From JARDZU01 sp963730285 (GTDB lineage Bacteria; Actinomycetota; Acidimicrobiia; Spongiisociales; ZC4RG35): a stretch of 64,000 nt of DNA. The stretch is from contig CAVSQY010000009.1 in assembly GCA_963730285.1 (NCBI GenBank), positions 1 to 64,000 on the forward strand, given 5' to 3'. Shown here piece after piece: positions 15,347 through 23,118 of this stretch. Both the position numbers and the translations under genes were made by a program. Each line of letters opens with the position of its first letter. The first letter of the stretch is position 1. The notes below the pieces were generated by a model. The model was not told the origin of the DNA. It did no database searches and saw only the letters and a list, made by a program, of their open reading frames with translations.

Positions 15347-16123
15347 GTGGAGCGGAAGTGTGTGTCATGTGGAGCCGACCCCGGCGAGGGTGCGTTTTGC
15401 CAGCACTGTGGCACCCGCCAGCCCACCGATGGGACCCCAGTCCCCGACAACCCGCCCGCCTCCGACCCCCCATTCCCGCCGGTATCGCCAACTCCTCCCC
15501 CGACTCCACCCCAGGTCCCAGCCGCGACTCCGCCGTTGATACCCGGCCAACCGGTGCCCGCCCCGACTCCACCCCAGGTCCCAGCCGCGACTCCGCCGTT
15601 GATATCGGGTCAACCGGTGCCCGCCAAGCGCTCCGGCTGTCGCAGCGGGTGTCTCATCGTCGGAGTCGTCGCTGTCGTGCTGGTCGTGGTCGGTGGATTT
15701 CTGGCCTGGCGTTTCTTCAGGAACGAGGTCCTTCCGGGGATCCAGGAGACGGTCGACGAGGTCGGCACTTTCGCCGACACCCCTCCCGGGCCCTGTTATG
15801 ACCTCGAGACCGATAACGGGCTCCTCACCGGGTGGACCGAGGTGCCCTGCAGCGGTCCCCGTCAAGTCGAGGTCTCCTTTTCCGCCTCATTCGAAGACGG
15901 GCCGTTTCCAGGTGACGCCTACCTCACCGACACGGCCGCCGACACTTGCGTCGCGTCCTTCGAGAGATATGTGGGGATATCCCCCGAGCAATCCGCGTAC
16001 GATGCCGACTGGCTCCTACCCACGGAAGACATGTGGGCGAGCGGTTCTCGTCAGGGGATCTGCCTGGTGGTAAGCGACGACGGCTCCGCCCTGACCGGGA
16101 CTGTCAAGGGTTCAGACACATGA
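15347..16123 (+). CDS. Zinc-ribbon membrane protein with Pro-rich repeat linker
   Basis: A 258-residue protein. Residues 4-22 form a zinc ribbon (CVSCGADPGEGAFCQHCG). Residues 25-95 are Pro-rich and include two copies of a 21-residue unit. A membrane segment follows (SGCLIVGVVAVVLVVVGGFLAW minus its ends, about residues 103-124). The outer domain has four Cys and resembles the septum-formation-type domains of actinobacterial membrane proteins. The layout (cytoplasmic zinc ribbon, linker, one membrane pass, outer domain) suggests a sensor or assembly factor, but function is unknown. Its stop overlaps the next start. Confidence 0.7.
   Translation: MERKCVSCGADPGEGAFCQHCGTRQPTDGTPVPDNPPASDPPFPPVSPTPPPTPPQVPAATPPLIPGQPVPAPTPPQVPAATPPLISGQPVPAKRSGCRSGCLIVGVVAVVLVVVGGFLAWRFFRNEVLPGIQETVDEVGTFADTPPGPCYDLETDNGLLTGWTEVPCSGPRQVEVSFSASFEDGPFPGDAYLTDTAADTCVASFERYVGISPEQSAYDADWLLPTEDMWASGSRQGICLVVSDDGSALTGTVKGSDT
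15498..15623 (+). repeat. Tandem 63-base repeat inside the zinc-ribbon gene
   Basis: Two adjacent 63-base units (15498-15560 and 15561-15623), nearly identical, each coding for 21 residues of the type PTPPQVPAATPPLI plus GQPVPA. The differences lie near the end of each unit. In-frame length keeps the linker intact if units are gained or lost. Confidence 0.85.
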
Positions 16124-16401
16124 GCGCCAACACGATGTCGAGACGGCCCACCGGGGCACCCATGACCGCCGGGTCGGGCCCGAAGCGGTTCCGGATCCGG
16201 GCATTCATTGCCGCTCTCCTGCTCGCCTTTGGCCCGCTGGCGGCCGGATGCACACCCGAGGAGATCCAGCAGTCGATCGGGGCGCTCACCGTCAGCTTTG
16301 AACAGGGTGGGGTCGAGAGCGGCTTATCCACGGCTGCTCTCATCGGCCAACAAGCGGCCCTCGTCGTTGGCATGAGACTTGGCTCGCTGGGCCTGCCCTG
16401 A
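16120..16401 (+). CDS. Small lipoprotein
   Basis: A 93-residue product starting with ATGA overlap on the preceding gene. After a basic N-terminus it has a hydrophobic segment ending in the lipobox LAAGC, followed by a short helical region (PEEIQQSIGAL, GLSTAALIGQQAALVVGM). Later ATGs at 16135 and 16162 are possible starts and would leave a more usual signal length. No family is recognised. Confidence 0.6.
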   Translation: MSANTMSRRPTGAPMTAGSGPKRFRIRAFIAALLLAFGPLAAGCTPEEIQQSIGALTVSFEQGGVESGLSTAALIGQQAALVVGMRLGSLGLP

Positions 16402-16427
16402 CCAGCTGACCACCCCCCAGGAATCGA

Positions 16428-17015
16428 TCAGGCCCTGGCGTATCGTGCGATGAGCACGCCGGTGGATGCCCTGGTCAGGTCCTTCAACTCCAGGCCACGG
16501 GCCACGCCATCGTCGGGGAACAGTCTCTTGCCACCACCGAGGATGATCGGCTCGATCATGAGGGTGAACTCGTCTACCAGGTCATGACTCACCAGATAGT
16601 GGACCAGCTGAGAGCTGCCCAGGACCTGGATATCCCCTTCGACTCGGGTCTTGAGATCGGCGACCGAGGCTGCGACATCGTCGGATGCGAGCAAGGTCGA
16701 GTTGTTCCAGTGGAGGTCGTCCTGGGTCAGTGTCCGGGAAACCACATACTTGGCCACCGAGTTCATGTGGTCGGCAAAAGGGTCCCCGGCCCGCTCCGGC
16801 CACGCCGCCGCCATCCCCTGCCAGGTGCGACGGCCAAAGAGGAGGGCTCTCGTCGCCCGGGCAGCGTCCCCCAACACCGGCCCCATCGCCTCGGGGTCGA
16901 AATAGGGCATCGACCAGCCTCCATGGCTGAATCCGCCGTCCATGTCCTCCTCACGGCCGCCTGGGGCCTGGACGACACCGTCGAGGCTGATGAAGTCGCT
17001 TGCGATCAGACTCAA
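16428..17015 (-). CDS. RibD C-terminal/dihydrofolate reductase-like protein
   Basis: A 195-residue protein of the DHFR-like RibD_C family: N-terminal LIASDFISLDGVVQAPGG, middle LFGRRTWQGMAAAWP, and GDIQVLGSSQLVHYL with the NADPH-binding strand. Homologues are often annotated as dihydrofolate reductase but few have been tested. The start is taken as TTG 17015, which has AAGGAG at a good distance (plus-strand TCTCCTT 17021-17027); a longer frame to 17135 lacks homology. It is the third gene of an ArsR-AHSA1-RibD operon. Confidence 0.85.
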   Translation of the reverse strand: MSLIASDFISLDGVVQAPGGREEDMDGGFSHGGWSMPYFDPEAMGPVLGDAARATRALLFGRRTWQGMAAAWPERAGDPFADHMNSVAKYVVSRTLTQDDLHWNNSTLLASDDVAASVADLKTRVEGDIQVLGSSQLVHYLVSHDLVDEFTLMIEPIILGGGKRLFPDDGVARGLELKDLTRASTGVLIARYARA

Positions 17016-17043
17016 TGTCTTCTCCTTATGATGTGTTTGTGGC

Positions 17044-17563
17044 TCAGACACCGACGCCGGGGTGGGCGTCTTCGGCAAGCAGGTCTTCGATCTGGCCAAC
17101 TGCGAGCGTGAGGCCCTCTTCCATACCCATCTCAACCATCTGCTGCATGGCCTCTACCGACGGGAACCTGGTTTCCAGAGTCATCCTGGTCCGAGAGCCC
17201 TCTCCGTCGATCTCCTGAAGCGAGACGACGCTCGCCGTGGTCGGCATGTCGGGGTTGGGCCTTCCCGTCGGAGTCGCCGAATCCGTCCTCGAATTCGAGG
17301 CGGCTGGGGGCATCGATCTCGGTGATGCGCCACCACCCATAGTGCGTCTCACCCTCCGGCGATGTCATGTAGTACGTCACGGCCCCGCCACCTTTGAAGT
17401 CGTGTTCGACGAAGGTGGCCGGATATCCGGGCGGGCCCCACCAGCGTTCCAGTTGCCGTGGGTCCTCCCAAAGCCGCCAAACCCGCTCCACGGGGGCCGC
17501 GAACTCCGCTGTCAGTCTCAAAGTGAGGCGCTCGGTGTCCTTTTCGACGTTCGTGACTGTCAT
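17044..17563 (-). pseudogene. AHSA1/SRPBCC-domain protein, frameshifted
   Basis: The N-terminal part (MTVTNVEKDTERLTLRLTAE... FEDGFGDSDGK) and the C-terminal part (PNPDMPTTASVVSLQEIDG... VGQIEDLL) of a single SRPBCC (Activator of Hsp90 ATPase-like) protein lie in two frames. One extra base in the G/C-rich stretch near 17255-17266 explains the break. The start at 17563 has a strong AGGAGG. Such proteins are regularly encoded next to an ArsR-family repressor and a RibD-like protein, as here. Both halves are well conserved, so sequence error is as likely as true loss. Confidence 0.8.
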
Positions 17564-17898
17564 AGGTCTCCTCCTGATTGGTCTTCGGCGAGGATCTCGC
17601 CCATGCGGTCGATGCGGTCCCTCCACAGCTTCTCGAACTCTTCGAGCAGCTGGTATGCGGTGCGGATCGTCTCGGTGTTGCCTCGAACAAGCTGTTCGCG
17701 GCCCCGGTGAAGCTTGGTGATGAGACCGGCCTGCTCGAGGATGGAAACATGCTTCTGGACGGCGGCAAAACTCATCTCATGGAAGGCGGCATGTCCCGAG
17801 ATCGAGTAATCCCGGAACATGGACCGTCTGAGGATGTCCCGCCGCGTGGCGTCGGAAAGTGCATGGAAGACCAGATCGGTCCACTCCTGTTCTGCCAT
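17560..17898 (-). CDS. ArsR-family transcriptional repressor
   Basis: A 112-residue winged-helix repressor of the type found with AHSA1 proteins: HALSDATRRDILRR at the N-terminus and the recognition helix region SFAAVQKHVSILEQAGLI. No Cys-based metal site is seen, so it is not a classical arsenic sensor. The ATG at 17898 is chosen because the longer frame would start inside the operator palindrome. Its stop overlaps the AHSA1 start by 4 bases. It likely represses its own operon through the palindrome at 17902-17919. Confidence 0.9.
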   Translation of the reverse strand: MAEQEWTDLVFHALSDATRRDILRRSMFRDYSISGHAAFHEMSFAAVQKHVSILEQAGLITKLHRGREQLVRGNTETIRTAYQLLEEFEKLWRDRIDRMGEILAEDQSGGDL

Positions 17899-17901
17899 TC
17901 T

Positions 17902-17919
17902 TACAACCATTTGGTTGTA
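17902..17919. promoter_or_regulatory. ArsR operator palindrome
   Basis: Perfect inverted repeat TACAACCA-TT-TGGTTGTA directly upstream of the arsR start (17898). Sites of the form ACAACCAxxTGGTTGT are typical of this ArsR subfamily. It would block the operon promoter when bound. Confidence 0.85.
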
Positions 17920-17952
17920 TGTTATCCGAACCGGGTTGACTATGCAAACCGG

Positions 17953-18411
17953 TCACGTCGGCTGGTCCTCGACGAGACCACTCCAAGACCATTTGGGGAT
18001 CTGCACACCATCGGGGACCGTGTCGGGAGACTCGGAATGCCCCGACATCCGTTGAGTGGCCCATTCGAAGTAGTCATGCAACAACGCGCGGAGAGGGCCT
18101 TCGGTTATCCCCACATCATCGAGTGCCCCATCGAAGCAAGCGACTGCACGTCGATCCATCTCGGCATGCTCCCCGTTCCCGGCGTGCAGGCGAAGCACGT
18201 AGGTCTCATCCCCCATCGCCTCGGAGTACATCACCGGCCCGCCGAGCGCTTCGCCCCAGTAGGCGGCCAGCCTCTCGAGATGCCCCGGATGTTGGCCCGG
18301 GTGTGAGAAGGGATGCTCCATCACCGGGTCGGCCAGGCACCGCTCATGCCAGGCTCTGGCCAGAGCCAGGAGAAAAGGGGCGCCGCCCACCGCCTCGAAT
18401 ACCGGTGTCAT
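17953..18411 (-). CDS. Truncated haemoglobin-like protein
   Basis: A 152-residue protein with the pattern of group II truncated haemoglobins (GlbO type): FYxxV-like start (VFEAVGGAPFLLALARAWHERC), the region HPFSHPGQHPGHLERLAAYWGEALGGP shortened here to its key elements HPGHLERLAAYWGE, and a C-terminal helix (LLHDYFEWATQRM). Group II proteins bind haem and oxygen and act in oxygen or nitric oxide chemistry. The proximal His is probably in the HxxHLERL stretch. It is encoded just upstream of the ArsR operon promoter, transcribed away from DUF4262. Confidence 0.75.
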   Translation of the reverse strand: MTPVFEAVGGAPFLLALARAWHERCLADPVMEHPFSHPGQHPGHLERLAAYWGEALGGPVMYSEAMGDETYVLRLHAGNGEHAEMDRRAVACFDGALDDVGITEGPLRALLHDYFEWATQRMSGHSESPDTVPDGVQIPKWSWSGLVEDQPT

Positions 18412-18479
18412 AGCCCCATTTGATCCGGTGGTCTCGTGCCTGTCAAAGACGTTTCCGGTCGTCTCGATCCACGCTCATG

Positions 18480-18983
18480 TCAAGCCCGAAAGGTGCCGGG
18501 CCGGGGTTGCATATCGGGTGTGGTGGATCCCTTGTCCCAGGGATAGAGACCCTCCTCGTCGACGTAGCTGAGCTGGAGCACAGGCACCGAGTACTCCTGG
18601 GGGCGCCAGTAGAAATTGTTGGCCTCGAACACGATCTCACCGGCGTTCGGCACGGGCTCCGGGATGACCTTGTGCGGCCAGTCGTCGAATTCGAGCTCCA
18701 TCCCCGGCATCAAATGATCGCCGTGTTTGACGCTCCACCCGAGAGCGTTCAGCAAAGCCCCGGTGTTTCCCGAATCGAGCCCGAACACCAACAACTCGGG
18801 GTGGCCCATGCCAAAGAGGCCGATGGTGTACCCGAATGGAGGCCCCTCGTCCCCCTCACATTCGCATCCGGGGCGGGAGCAGGTGCCCCCACCGACATAG
18901 GAGATCGCCCATCCCCACTTTCGGATTGCATCACCGACCCAGGCCTCCCGTTGATCCATCCACGCCAGCAGGCTGACATCCAT
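18480..18983 (-). CDS. DUF4262 family protein
   Basis: A 167-residue protein matching the DUF4262 pattern: WAISYVGGG, then PPFGYTIGLFGMGHPELLVFG, and WRPQEYSVPVLQLSYVDEEG near the end. A Cys-rich insert (CSRPGCECEGDEG) in the N-terminal third may bind metal. The start at 18983 has AGGAGG at good distance; the longer frame to 19118 is not supported. The function of the family is unknown. Confidence 0.8.
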   Translation of the reverse strand: MDVSLLAWMDQREAWVGDAIRKWGWAISYVGGGTCSRPGCECEGDEGPPFGYTIGLFGMGHPELLVFGLDSGNTGALLNALGWSVKHGDHLMPGMELEFDDWPHKVIPEPVPNAGEIVFEANNFYWRPQEYSVPVLQLSYVDEEGLYPWDKGSTTPDMQPRPGTFRA

Positions 18984-19128
18984 GTTTACCCCTCCTCTTG
19001 GGTCTTCCCTCGAAGGTACGAGTCGGGTGTGACAGGGCTGGCGCCGCTGTGGAATCGTGGCCCGAGTATCGACCGGCCGGTCCGTCTCCATACCGGGGCC
19101 ACCTAGACGCCAGGGCACCAGTAGTGAG

Positions 19129-19134
19129 TAGGTT
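19129..19134 (+). promoter_or_regulatory. -10 box for leaderless LLM-oxidoreductase mRNA
   Basis: TAGGTT, 7 bases before the ATG at 19142, with no ribosome-binding site between. Confidence 0.55.
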
Positions 19135-19141
19135 CGGGCGT

Positions 19142-20059
19142 ATGAGGATCGGGCTTATCAACCAGCTTCACGGACGGCCAAACGGGAAGAGGCCCGCCCC
19201 GACGTGGGGATCGATCTCCTCACGGGCAGCAGCTGCCGAACAGGCAGGATTCGACATCTTCGTCTTCGAGGACGCCCTCATTTACCGGTGGGAGGGGGAG
19301 GGCACCGACGGGGTTTGGGAGTCGGTGTCGGTCGCAGCTGCACTCGCAGCCACGACTTCGGAGATTCGGATTGCCCAATCAGTCATCAACTCGCCCTATC
19401 GATCACCCGCGATGATGGCCAGCATCGCAACAACTCTCGACGAGATATCTGGCGGTCGCTACACCCTCGGAATCGGCGCCGGCAACACCTTCGACTCTGA
19501 CTACGAGGCGTTCGGATTTCCCAAGGACCATCGGTACACGAGATTCGCCGAGTCGATAGAGGTCATCCACAGCCTGTTGAAGACCGGCCGCGTCGATTTC
19601 GACGGTGAGTTCTACAGCGCAAGAGACTCCGAGCTGGTGCTCAGGGGTCCCTCGCCGAATGGCCCGCCCATCAACATCGCCGCCGGGGGGCCCAAGATGA
19701 TGAGATTGGTCGCGAAGTATGCGGACGAATGGAACTGGTGGGGCTGGGACGAGACCCAAGAAGAGATCCATTCCCGCTTGAGCCCGATCATAGAGACGCT
19801 GGATCATGCCCTCGAGGAAGAAGGCCGTGAGCCATCAGAGTTGATCCGCACGCTCGACGTCTACAGCGTGCAGCCCGGTGGCCTCGAGGCTGAGCACGAC
19901 ATGAAGAACCCGGTGACCGGGACGGCGGAGCAGATAGCTGAACAGATCCTCGCCTTGGGCGAGATGGGCTTCGACGAGGTTCGCGTCGACCTTTGGCCGA
20001 AGTCGACTGCCGCCATAGAGGCCATGGCGCCGGTTGTGTTGCTGATCCACCAAGGCTGA
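19142..20059 (+). CDS. LLM-class (F420/FMN-dependent) oxidoreductase
   Basis: A 305-residue luciferase-like monooxygenase family protein. Diagnostic segments are the N-terminal strand MRIGLINQL, the TTLDEISGGRYTLGIGAG motif, the GPPINIAAGGPKMMRLVAKY cofactor-side segment, and the C-terminal EMGFDEVRVDLWP. Most actinobacterial members use F420. Substrate unknown. A related LLM protein is encoded at 43222-44139; both end in a VRVDLWP/VELNLWP element, so they belong to the same subgroup. Confidence 0.85.
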   Translation: MRIGLINQLHGRPNGKRPAPTWGSISSRAAAAEQAGFDIFVFEDALIYRWEGEGTDGVWESVSVAAALAATTSEIRIAQSVINSPYRSPAMMASIATTLDEISGGRYTLGIGAGNTFDSDYEAFGFPKDHRYTRFAESIEVIHSLLKTGRVDFDGEFYSARDSELVLRGPSPNGPPINIAAGGPKMMRLVAKYADEWNWWGWDETQEEIHSRLSPIIETLDHALEEEGREPSELIRTLDVYSVQPGGLEAEHDMKNPVTGTAEQIAEQILALGEMGFDEVRVDLWPKSTAAIEAMAPVVLLIHQG

Positions 20060-20148
20060 CCGGCTTGGGACGGGACAAGGCACCCATTGACCAGAGGGCT
20101 GAACCGAGTCGACGCCGCCAAAGCGGCGGCCAATCAGACAACAGGCGC

Positions 20149-20154
20149 TAAGTT
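20149..20154 (+). promoter_or_regulatory. Possible -10 box for phytoene/squalene synthase-like gene
   Basis: TAAGTT, 9 bases before the GTG at 20164; consistent with the leaderless pattern in this window. Confidence 0.35.
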
Positions 20155-20163
20155 TCGCCAGCG

Positions 20164-21234
20164 GTGTCATCGCTTGTTCCTTTCTCCATCCGCCGCCTCT
20201 GGCTGCTCGCACGAGGCTTGCTGGTGAGCAGGGACCGGCCGGATCTCGACCGGCTGGCCAGGATCGAGGATCCCGATGTCTTCGTTTGGGCGATACTCCC
20301 CCACGCTGCCCGGTCCTTCGCCCCCAGCATCCTGCTCCTGCCCCGAGACGAGGCCCGGGCCGCCGCAGTCGGTTATTTGTACGCGCGGATGCTCGATACG
20401 TACGAAGACCTCTCCGGCCGCCCGGCTGACGCACGCAACGCCCTCGCCTGGTTCGCCGCTCGATTCGATGCCGACCAGCCGGGCAGGGCACCTCCGATTG
20501 CCGCTCCGGCGGGTGCAGACGCCCGCGACCTTGCTCATCTCCTCCTCGTTGGGCGTCACCAAATGGTGGACAAAGTCTTCCTCGGATTGGATGCCCCCAC
20601 CCAGGACCGAATCACCCGCCTCGTCCATGACATGGCAGCCGGGATGATCGAGTTCTCCGCCATCTTCGAGCGCCAGGAGGGAGTGCTCGACACCGAACAG
20701 CAAGTGCTCGACTACTGCCATCGGGTCATCGGGATCCCGGCCCTCTTCATCATGGAGACCCTGCTCGGAGAGGTGCCCCCGGATCACCGAAGCGATGCCC
20801 TCGAGGCATCCGAGCTGATCCAGCTGGCCAACATCACGCGTGATATCGAAAAGGACCTGTTGAGGGGAGTCGCCTACCACCCAGCTCTCAAAGCACACCT
20901 TGGCTCCAAGGGGGGAAGTGTCACCGGTCTCGCGGTGGCCGGCGCCCGACGCGATCTGATCCTCCTCGCCACGCGACGAGCTGGTTCATTCCGTCGTCTG
21001 GTCGATGCGGTTCGCCTACCCCGTCTCAGCCCGGCCCGCGCCGCTGCGGTCCTCATGGTCTTGTTCACCGACCGTCACTACCGGGACTGCGCCCTGGAGG
21101 CGGGCATGACACCGCTATCCACTTCACGGCCCCTCTCGTTCATGCTGCTCACCTCGTTGCCGGCGATCTTCTCCCCCTGGTGGGCAGACCGCGTCATGAC
21201 CCGGGTGGAGACGGACCTGTTGGCCACCGTCTGA
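20164..21234 (+). CDS. Squalene/phytoene synthase-like protein
   Basis: A 356-residue isoprenoid synthase of the trans head-to-head type. Both Asp-rich motifs are present: YARMLDTYED (residues 74-83, DxxxD) and NITRDIEKD (about residue 224). The family condenses two prenyl diphosphates with loss of diphosphate through Mg2+. Whether the product is a squalene- or phytoene-type lipid cannot be told. No desaturase lies beside it, but a terpene-cyclase-fold protein is encoded at 25075-26013. Confidence 0.8.
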   Translation: MSSLVPFSIRRLWLLARGLLVSRDRPDLDRLARIEDPDVFVWAILPHAARSFAPSILLLPRDEARAAAVGYLYARMLDTYEDLSGRPADARNALAWFAARFDADQPGRAPPIAAPAGADARDLAHLLLVGRHQMVDKVFLGLDAPTQDRITRLVHDMAAGMIEFSAIFERQEGVLDTEQQVLDYCHRVIGIPALFIMETLLGEVPPDHRSDALEASELIQLANITRDIEKDLLRGVAYHPALKAHLGSKGGSVTGLAVAGARRDLILLATRRAGSFRRLVDAVRLPRLSPARAAAVLMVLFTDRHYRDCALEAGMTPLSTSRPLSFMLLTSLPAIFSPWWADRVMTRVETDLLATV

Positions 21235-21300
21235 CCCGCCCGCAACCTGCCGGGTTTACTAGCGTCCGCACCTCGAATTGCTTTCCAGGAGAGTGTGATC

Positions 21301-22110
21301 GTGAGCGTTCAGGACGATCGGGTCGCCGAGTTTCACCGTCTGCATTCCGAGGGCTGTTTCGTGATGCCGAACCCCTGGGACGTGGGGAGCGCCTTGGCCC
21401 TGGTCGACTTGGGTTTTCAGGCATTAGCCACCTCGAGTGCAGGATCGGCATGGACGATGGGGCGCGCCGACAACCGGCTCGAGATCAGTCAAACACTTGC
21501 TCACATTCACACGATCGCCAGCGTTTCGAGCGTGCCCGTCAGCGCAGACTTCGAGGGTGGATTCGCCGACGACCCGGACCTCGTCGGCGCCCATGTCAAG
21601 CTGGCGGCGGCAACCGGGATCGCCGGTCTATCGATCGAGGACTCCACCGGGAAAGAGACCGAGCCCCTCTATGCGTTCGACCTGGCAGTCGAACGGGTCA
21701 GAGCGGCCCGACGTGCCATCGACGAAAGCGGGACCCGGGTCGTGCTCACGGGCCGATCGGAGGGGTTCGTGGTCGGTCGCCCCGATCTCGATGAGACCGT
21801 CCGGAGGCTGACTGCCTATGCAGAAGCCGGCGCCGACTGTCTCTACGCCCCGAGAATCGACACCGTCGAGCAGATCTCGGCGGTGGTCGCTGCGGTGTCC
21901 CCGAAGCCTGTGAATCTCCTCATCAACGCCCCGTTCATCACAGTCGCCGGAGCGGCCTCACTCGGTGTGCGCCGTATCAGCGTCGGAGGCACTTTGGCAC
22001 GAACCGCATGGGCAGGATTTCTCAAAGCAGCACAAGAGATCGCCGACCAGGGAACCTTCTCCAGCTTTCAAGGGCTACCCAACGTCGATGCTCTCTTCGA
22101 AGGTCATTGA
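21301..22110 (+). CDS. Isocitrate lyase/PEP mutase family protein
   Basis: A 269-residue TIM-barrel protein. Segments typical of the family are FVMPNPWDVGSA, the metal-binding VPVSADFEGGFAD, AGLSIEDSTG and VVLTGRSEGF. Members cleave or form C-C or P-C bonds in 2-methylisocitrate or phosphonopyruvate-like acids; the usual K-K-C-G-H catalytic loop of true isocitrate lyases is absent, so the exact reaction is open. GTG 21301 is preferred over GTG 21295 because the AGGAG at 21287 is then 8 bases away. Confidence 0.8.
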   Translation: MSVQDDRVAEFHRLHSEGCFVMPNPWDVGSALALVDLGFQALATSSAGSAWTMGRADNRLEISQTLAHIHTIASVSSVPVSADFEGGFADDPDLVGAHVKLAAATGIAGLSIEDSTGKETEPLYAFDLAVERVRAARRAIDESGTRVVLTGRSEGFVVGRPDLDETVRRLTAYAEAGADCLYAPRIDTVEQISAVVAAVSPKPVNLLINAPFITVAGAASLGVRRISVGGTLARTAWAGFLKAAQEIADQGTFSSFQGLPNVDALFEGH

Positions 22111-22152
22111 CCCAGCGGTAGACGCGTGGCGCAATCCCCGGACGACGAGTCC

Positions 22153-22416
22153 CTACTGGTCCGGGTGCCTGGTCCGGGAGCGGACCTCTGTGGCGAACCG
22201 GACCCGCTCGTTGACGTTGAGGACGACCTCTTCGCCTTCGGCCTCGATATGGAATCCGTCCGAGGTCTGCGAAATCTCGATGTCCTCCAACGACCAGGAG
22301 GCCAATTCCTTGTCGTCAACCATCACAGTCAGTCGCTGGCCGGTCAGATCGACCACCACACCCAAGGGAAAGCCCGGCCGTCCCACCAGCCGGAGTCTTG
22401 CATCGAACGAGGTCAT
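22153..22416 (-). CDS. Small hypothetical protein, 87 residues
   Basis: Not recognised. The sequence is strand-rich (ARLRLVGRPGF, LGVVVDLTGQRLTVMVDD, VVLNVNERVRF) and acidic in the middle (IEAEGEEV), suggesting a small PH-like or beta-barrel domain. The ATG at 22416 has GGAGGA 4 bases upstream; ATG 22419 is also possible. It lies alone on the minus strand between two plus-strand enzyme genes. Confidence 0.55.
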   Translation of the reverse strand: MTSFDARLRLVGRPGFPLGVVVDLTGQRLTVMVDDKELASWSLEDIEISQTSDGFHIEAEGEEVVLNVNERVRFATEVRSRTRHPDQ

Positions 22417-22556
22417 CATTTCCTCCGCTCTCAGCCCAGCCCCGCCATCAGCATATCCGATCCGAGCGCCTCGCAACACTTGTTACTTTCGCCTCTGGCC
22501 GAGGTGTGCCCTCCCACCGATGATGGGGCCGACAATTCGAGGTTTGGAGGCATCAA

Positions 22557-23033
22557 ATGACCGACACCACCGGCACCGAGGTGGAGCTCCCCCAGGACAT
22601 CCCGCCGACATGGGCCAACGCAGTCATGAAGTGGGCCGTGACCACACCCGGCATCCAGGCGATGGTTGGGCAAGGCGTCGCCCTGCTCACCTTCACGGGC
22701 CACAAGAGCGGCAAGACCTATCGGATCCCCGTCTCCTACTCCCGGGAAGGCCACACCGTGACCGTGATCAGCAAGAAAGTGCGCAACTGGTGGCGCAACT
22801 TCGTGACACCACGGGAAGTCCAGATCCGTCTCGCCGGCAAGGACTACATCGGCAAGGCCGAGGCTCACATTGACGCTTCCGAAATGCACGACTTCATGGT
22901 CCAGTATCTGGAGGAGCGCCCGGTGGACGCCAAGGCCTGCGGGCTCAATCGTGACGAGATCACCCGTGAGAAGGTGTCCAGGATCCTCCCTCACATCGTC
23001 CTGATCCGCATCGAGATCAGCCCGGCCGAATAG
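22557..23033 (+). CDS. Deazaflavin (F420)-dependent nitroreductase-family protein
   Basis: A 158-residue member of the DDN/F420H2-dependent quinone reductase family: GVALLTFTGHKSGKTYRIPV and VISKKVRNWWRNFVTP are the F420-phosphate-binding segments. Family members reduce quinones or nitro compounds with F420H2 at the membrane. A GGAGG lies 8 bases before the ATG. With the two LLM proteins it indicates that the organism makes F420. Confidence 0.85.
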   Translation: MTDTTGTEVELPQDIPPTWANAVMKWAVTTPGIQAMVGQGVALLTFTGHKSGKTYRIPVSYSREGHTVTVISKKVRNWWRNFVTPREVQIRLAGKDYIGKAEAHIDASEMHDFMVQYLEERPVDAKACGLNRDEITREKVSRILPHIVLIRIEISPAE

Positions 23034-23118
23034 GACCGCCCAGAATCCGAGACGGGCGCTCACGGCCGAGACCACGGGCGGGGCGATATTGTGCGATCCC
23101 CCAATCGGAGTCACCCGG

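Noticed and set aside
15498..15623. Tandem repeat as a CRISPR array
   Set aside because: Units are adjacent without spacers and lie in frame within a gene.
20113..20128. Hairpin CGCCGC-CAAA-GCGGCG after the LLM gene as terminator
   Set aside because: No T-run follows and such GC palindromes are frequent in this DNA.
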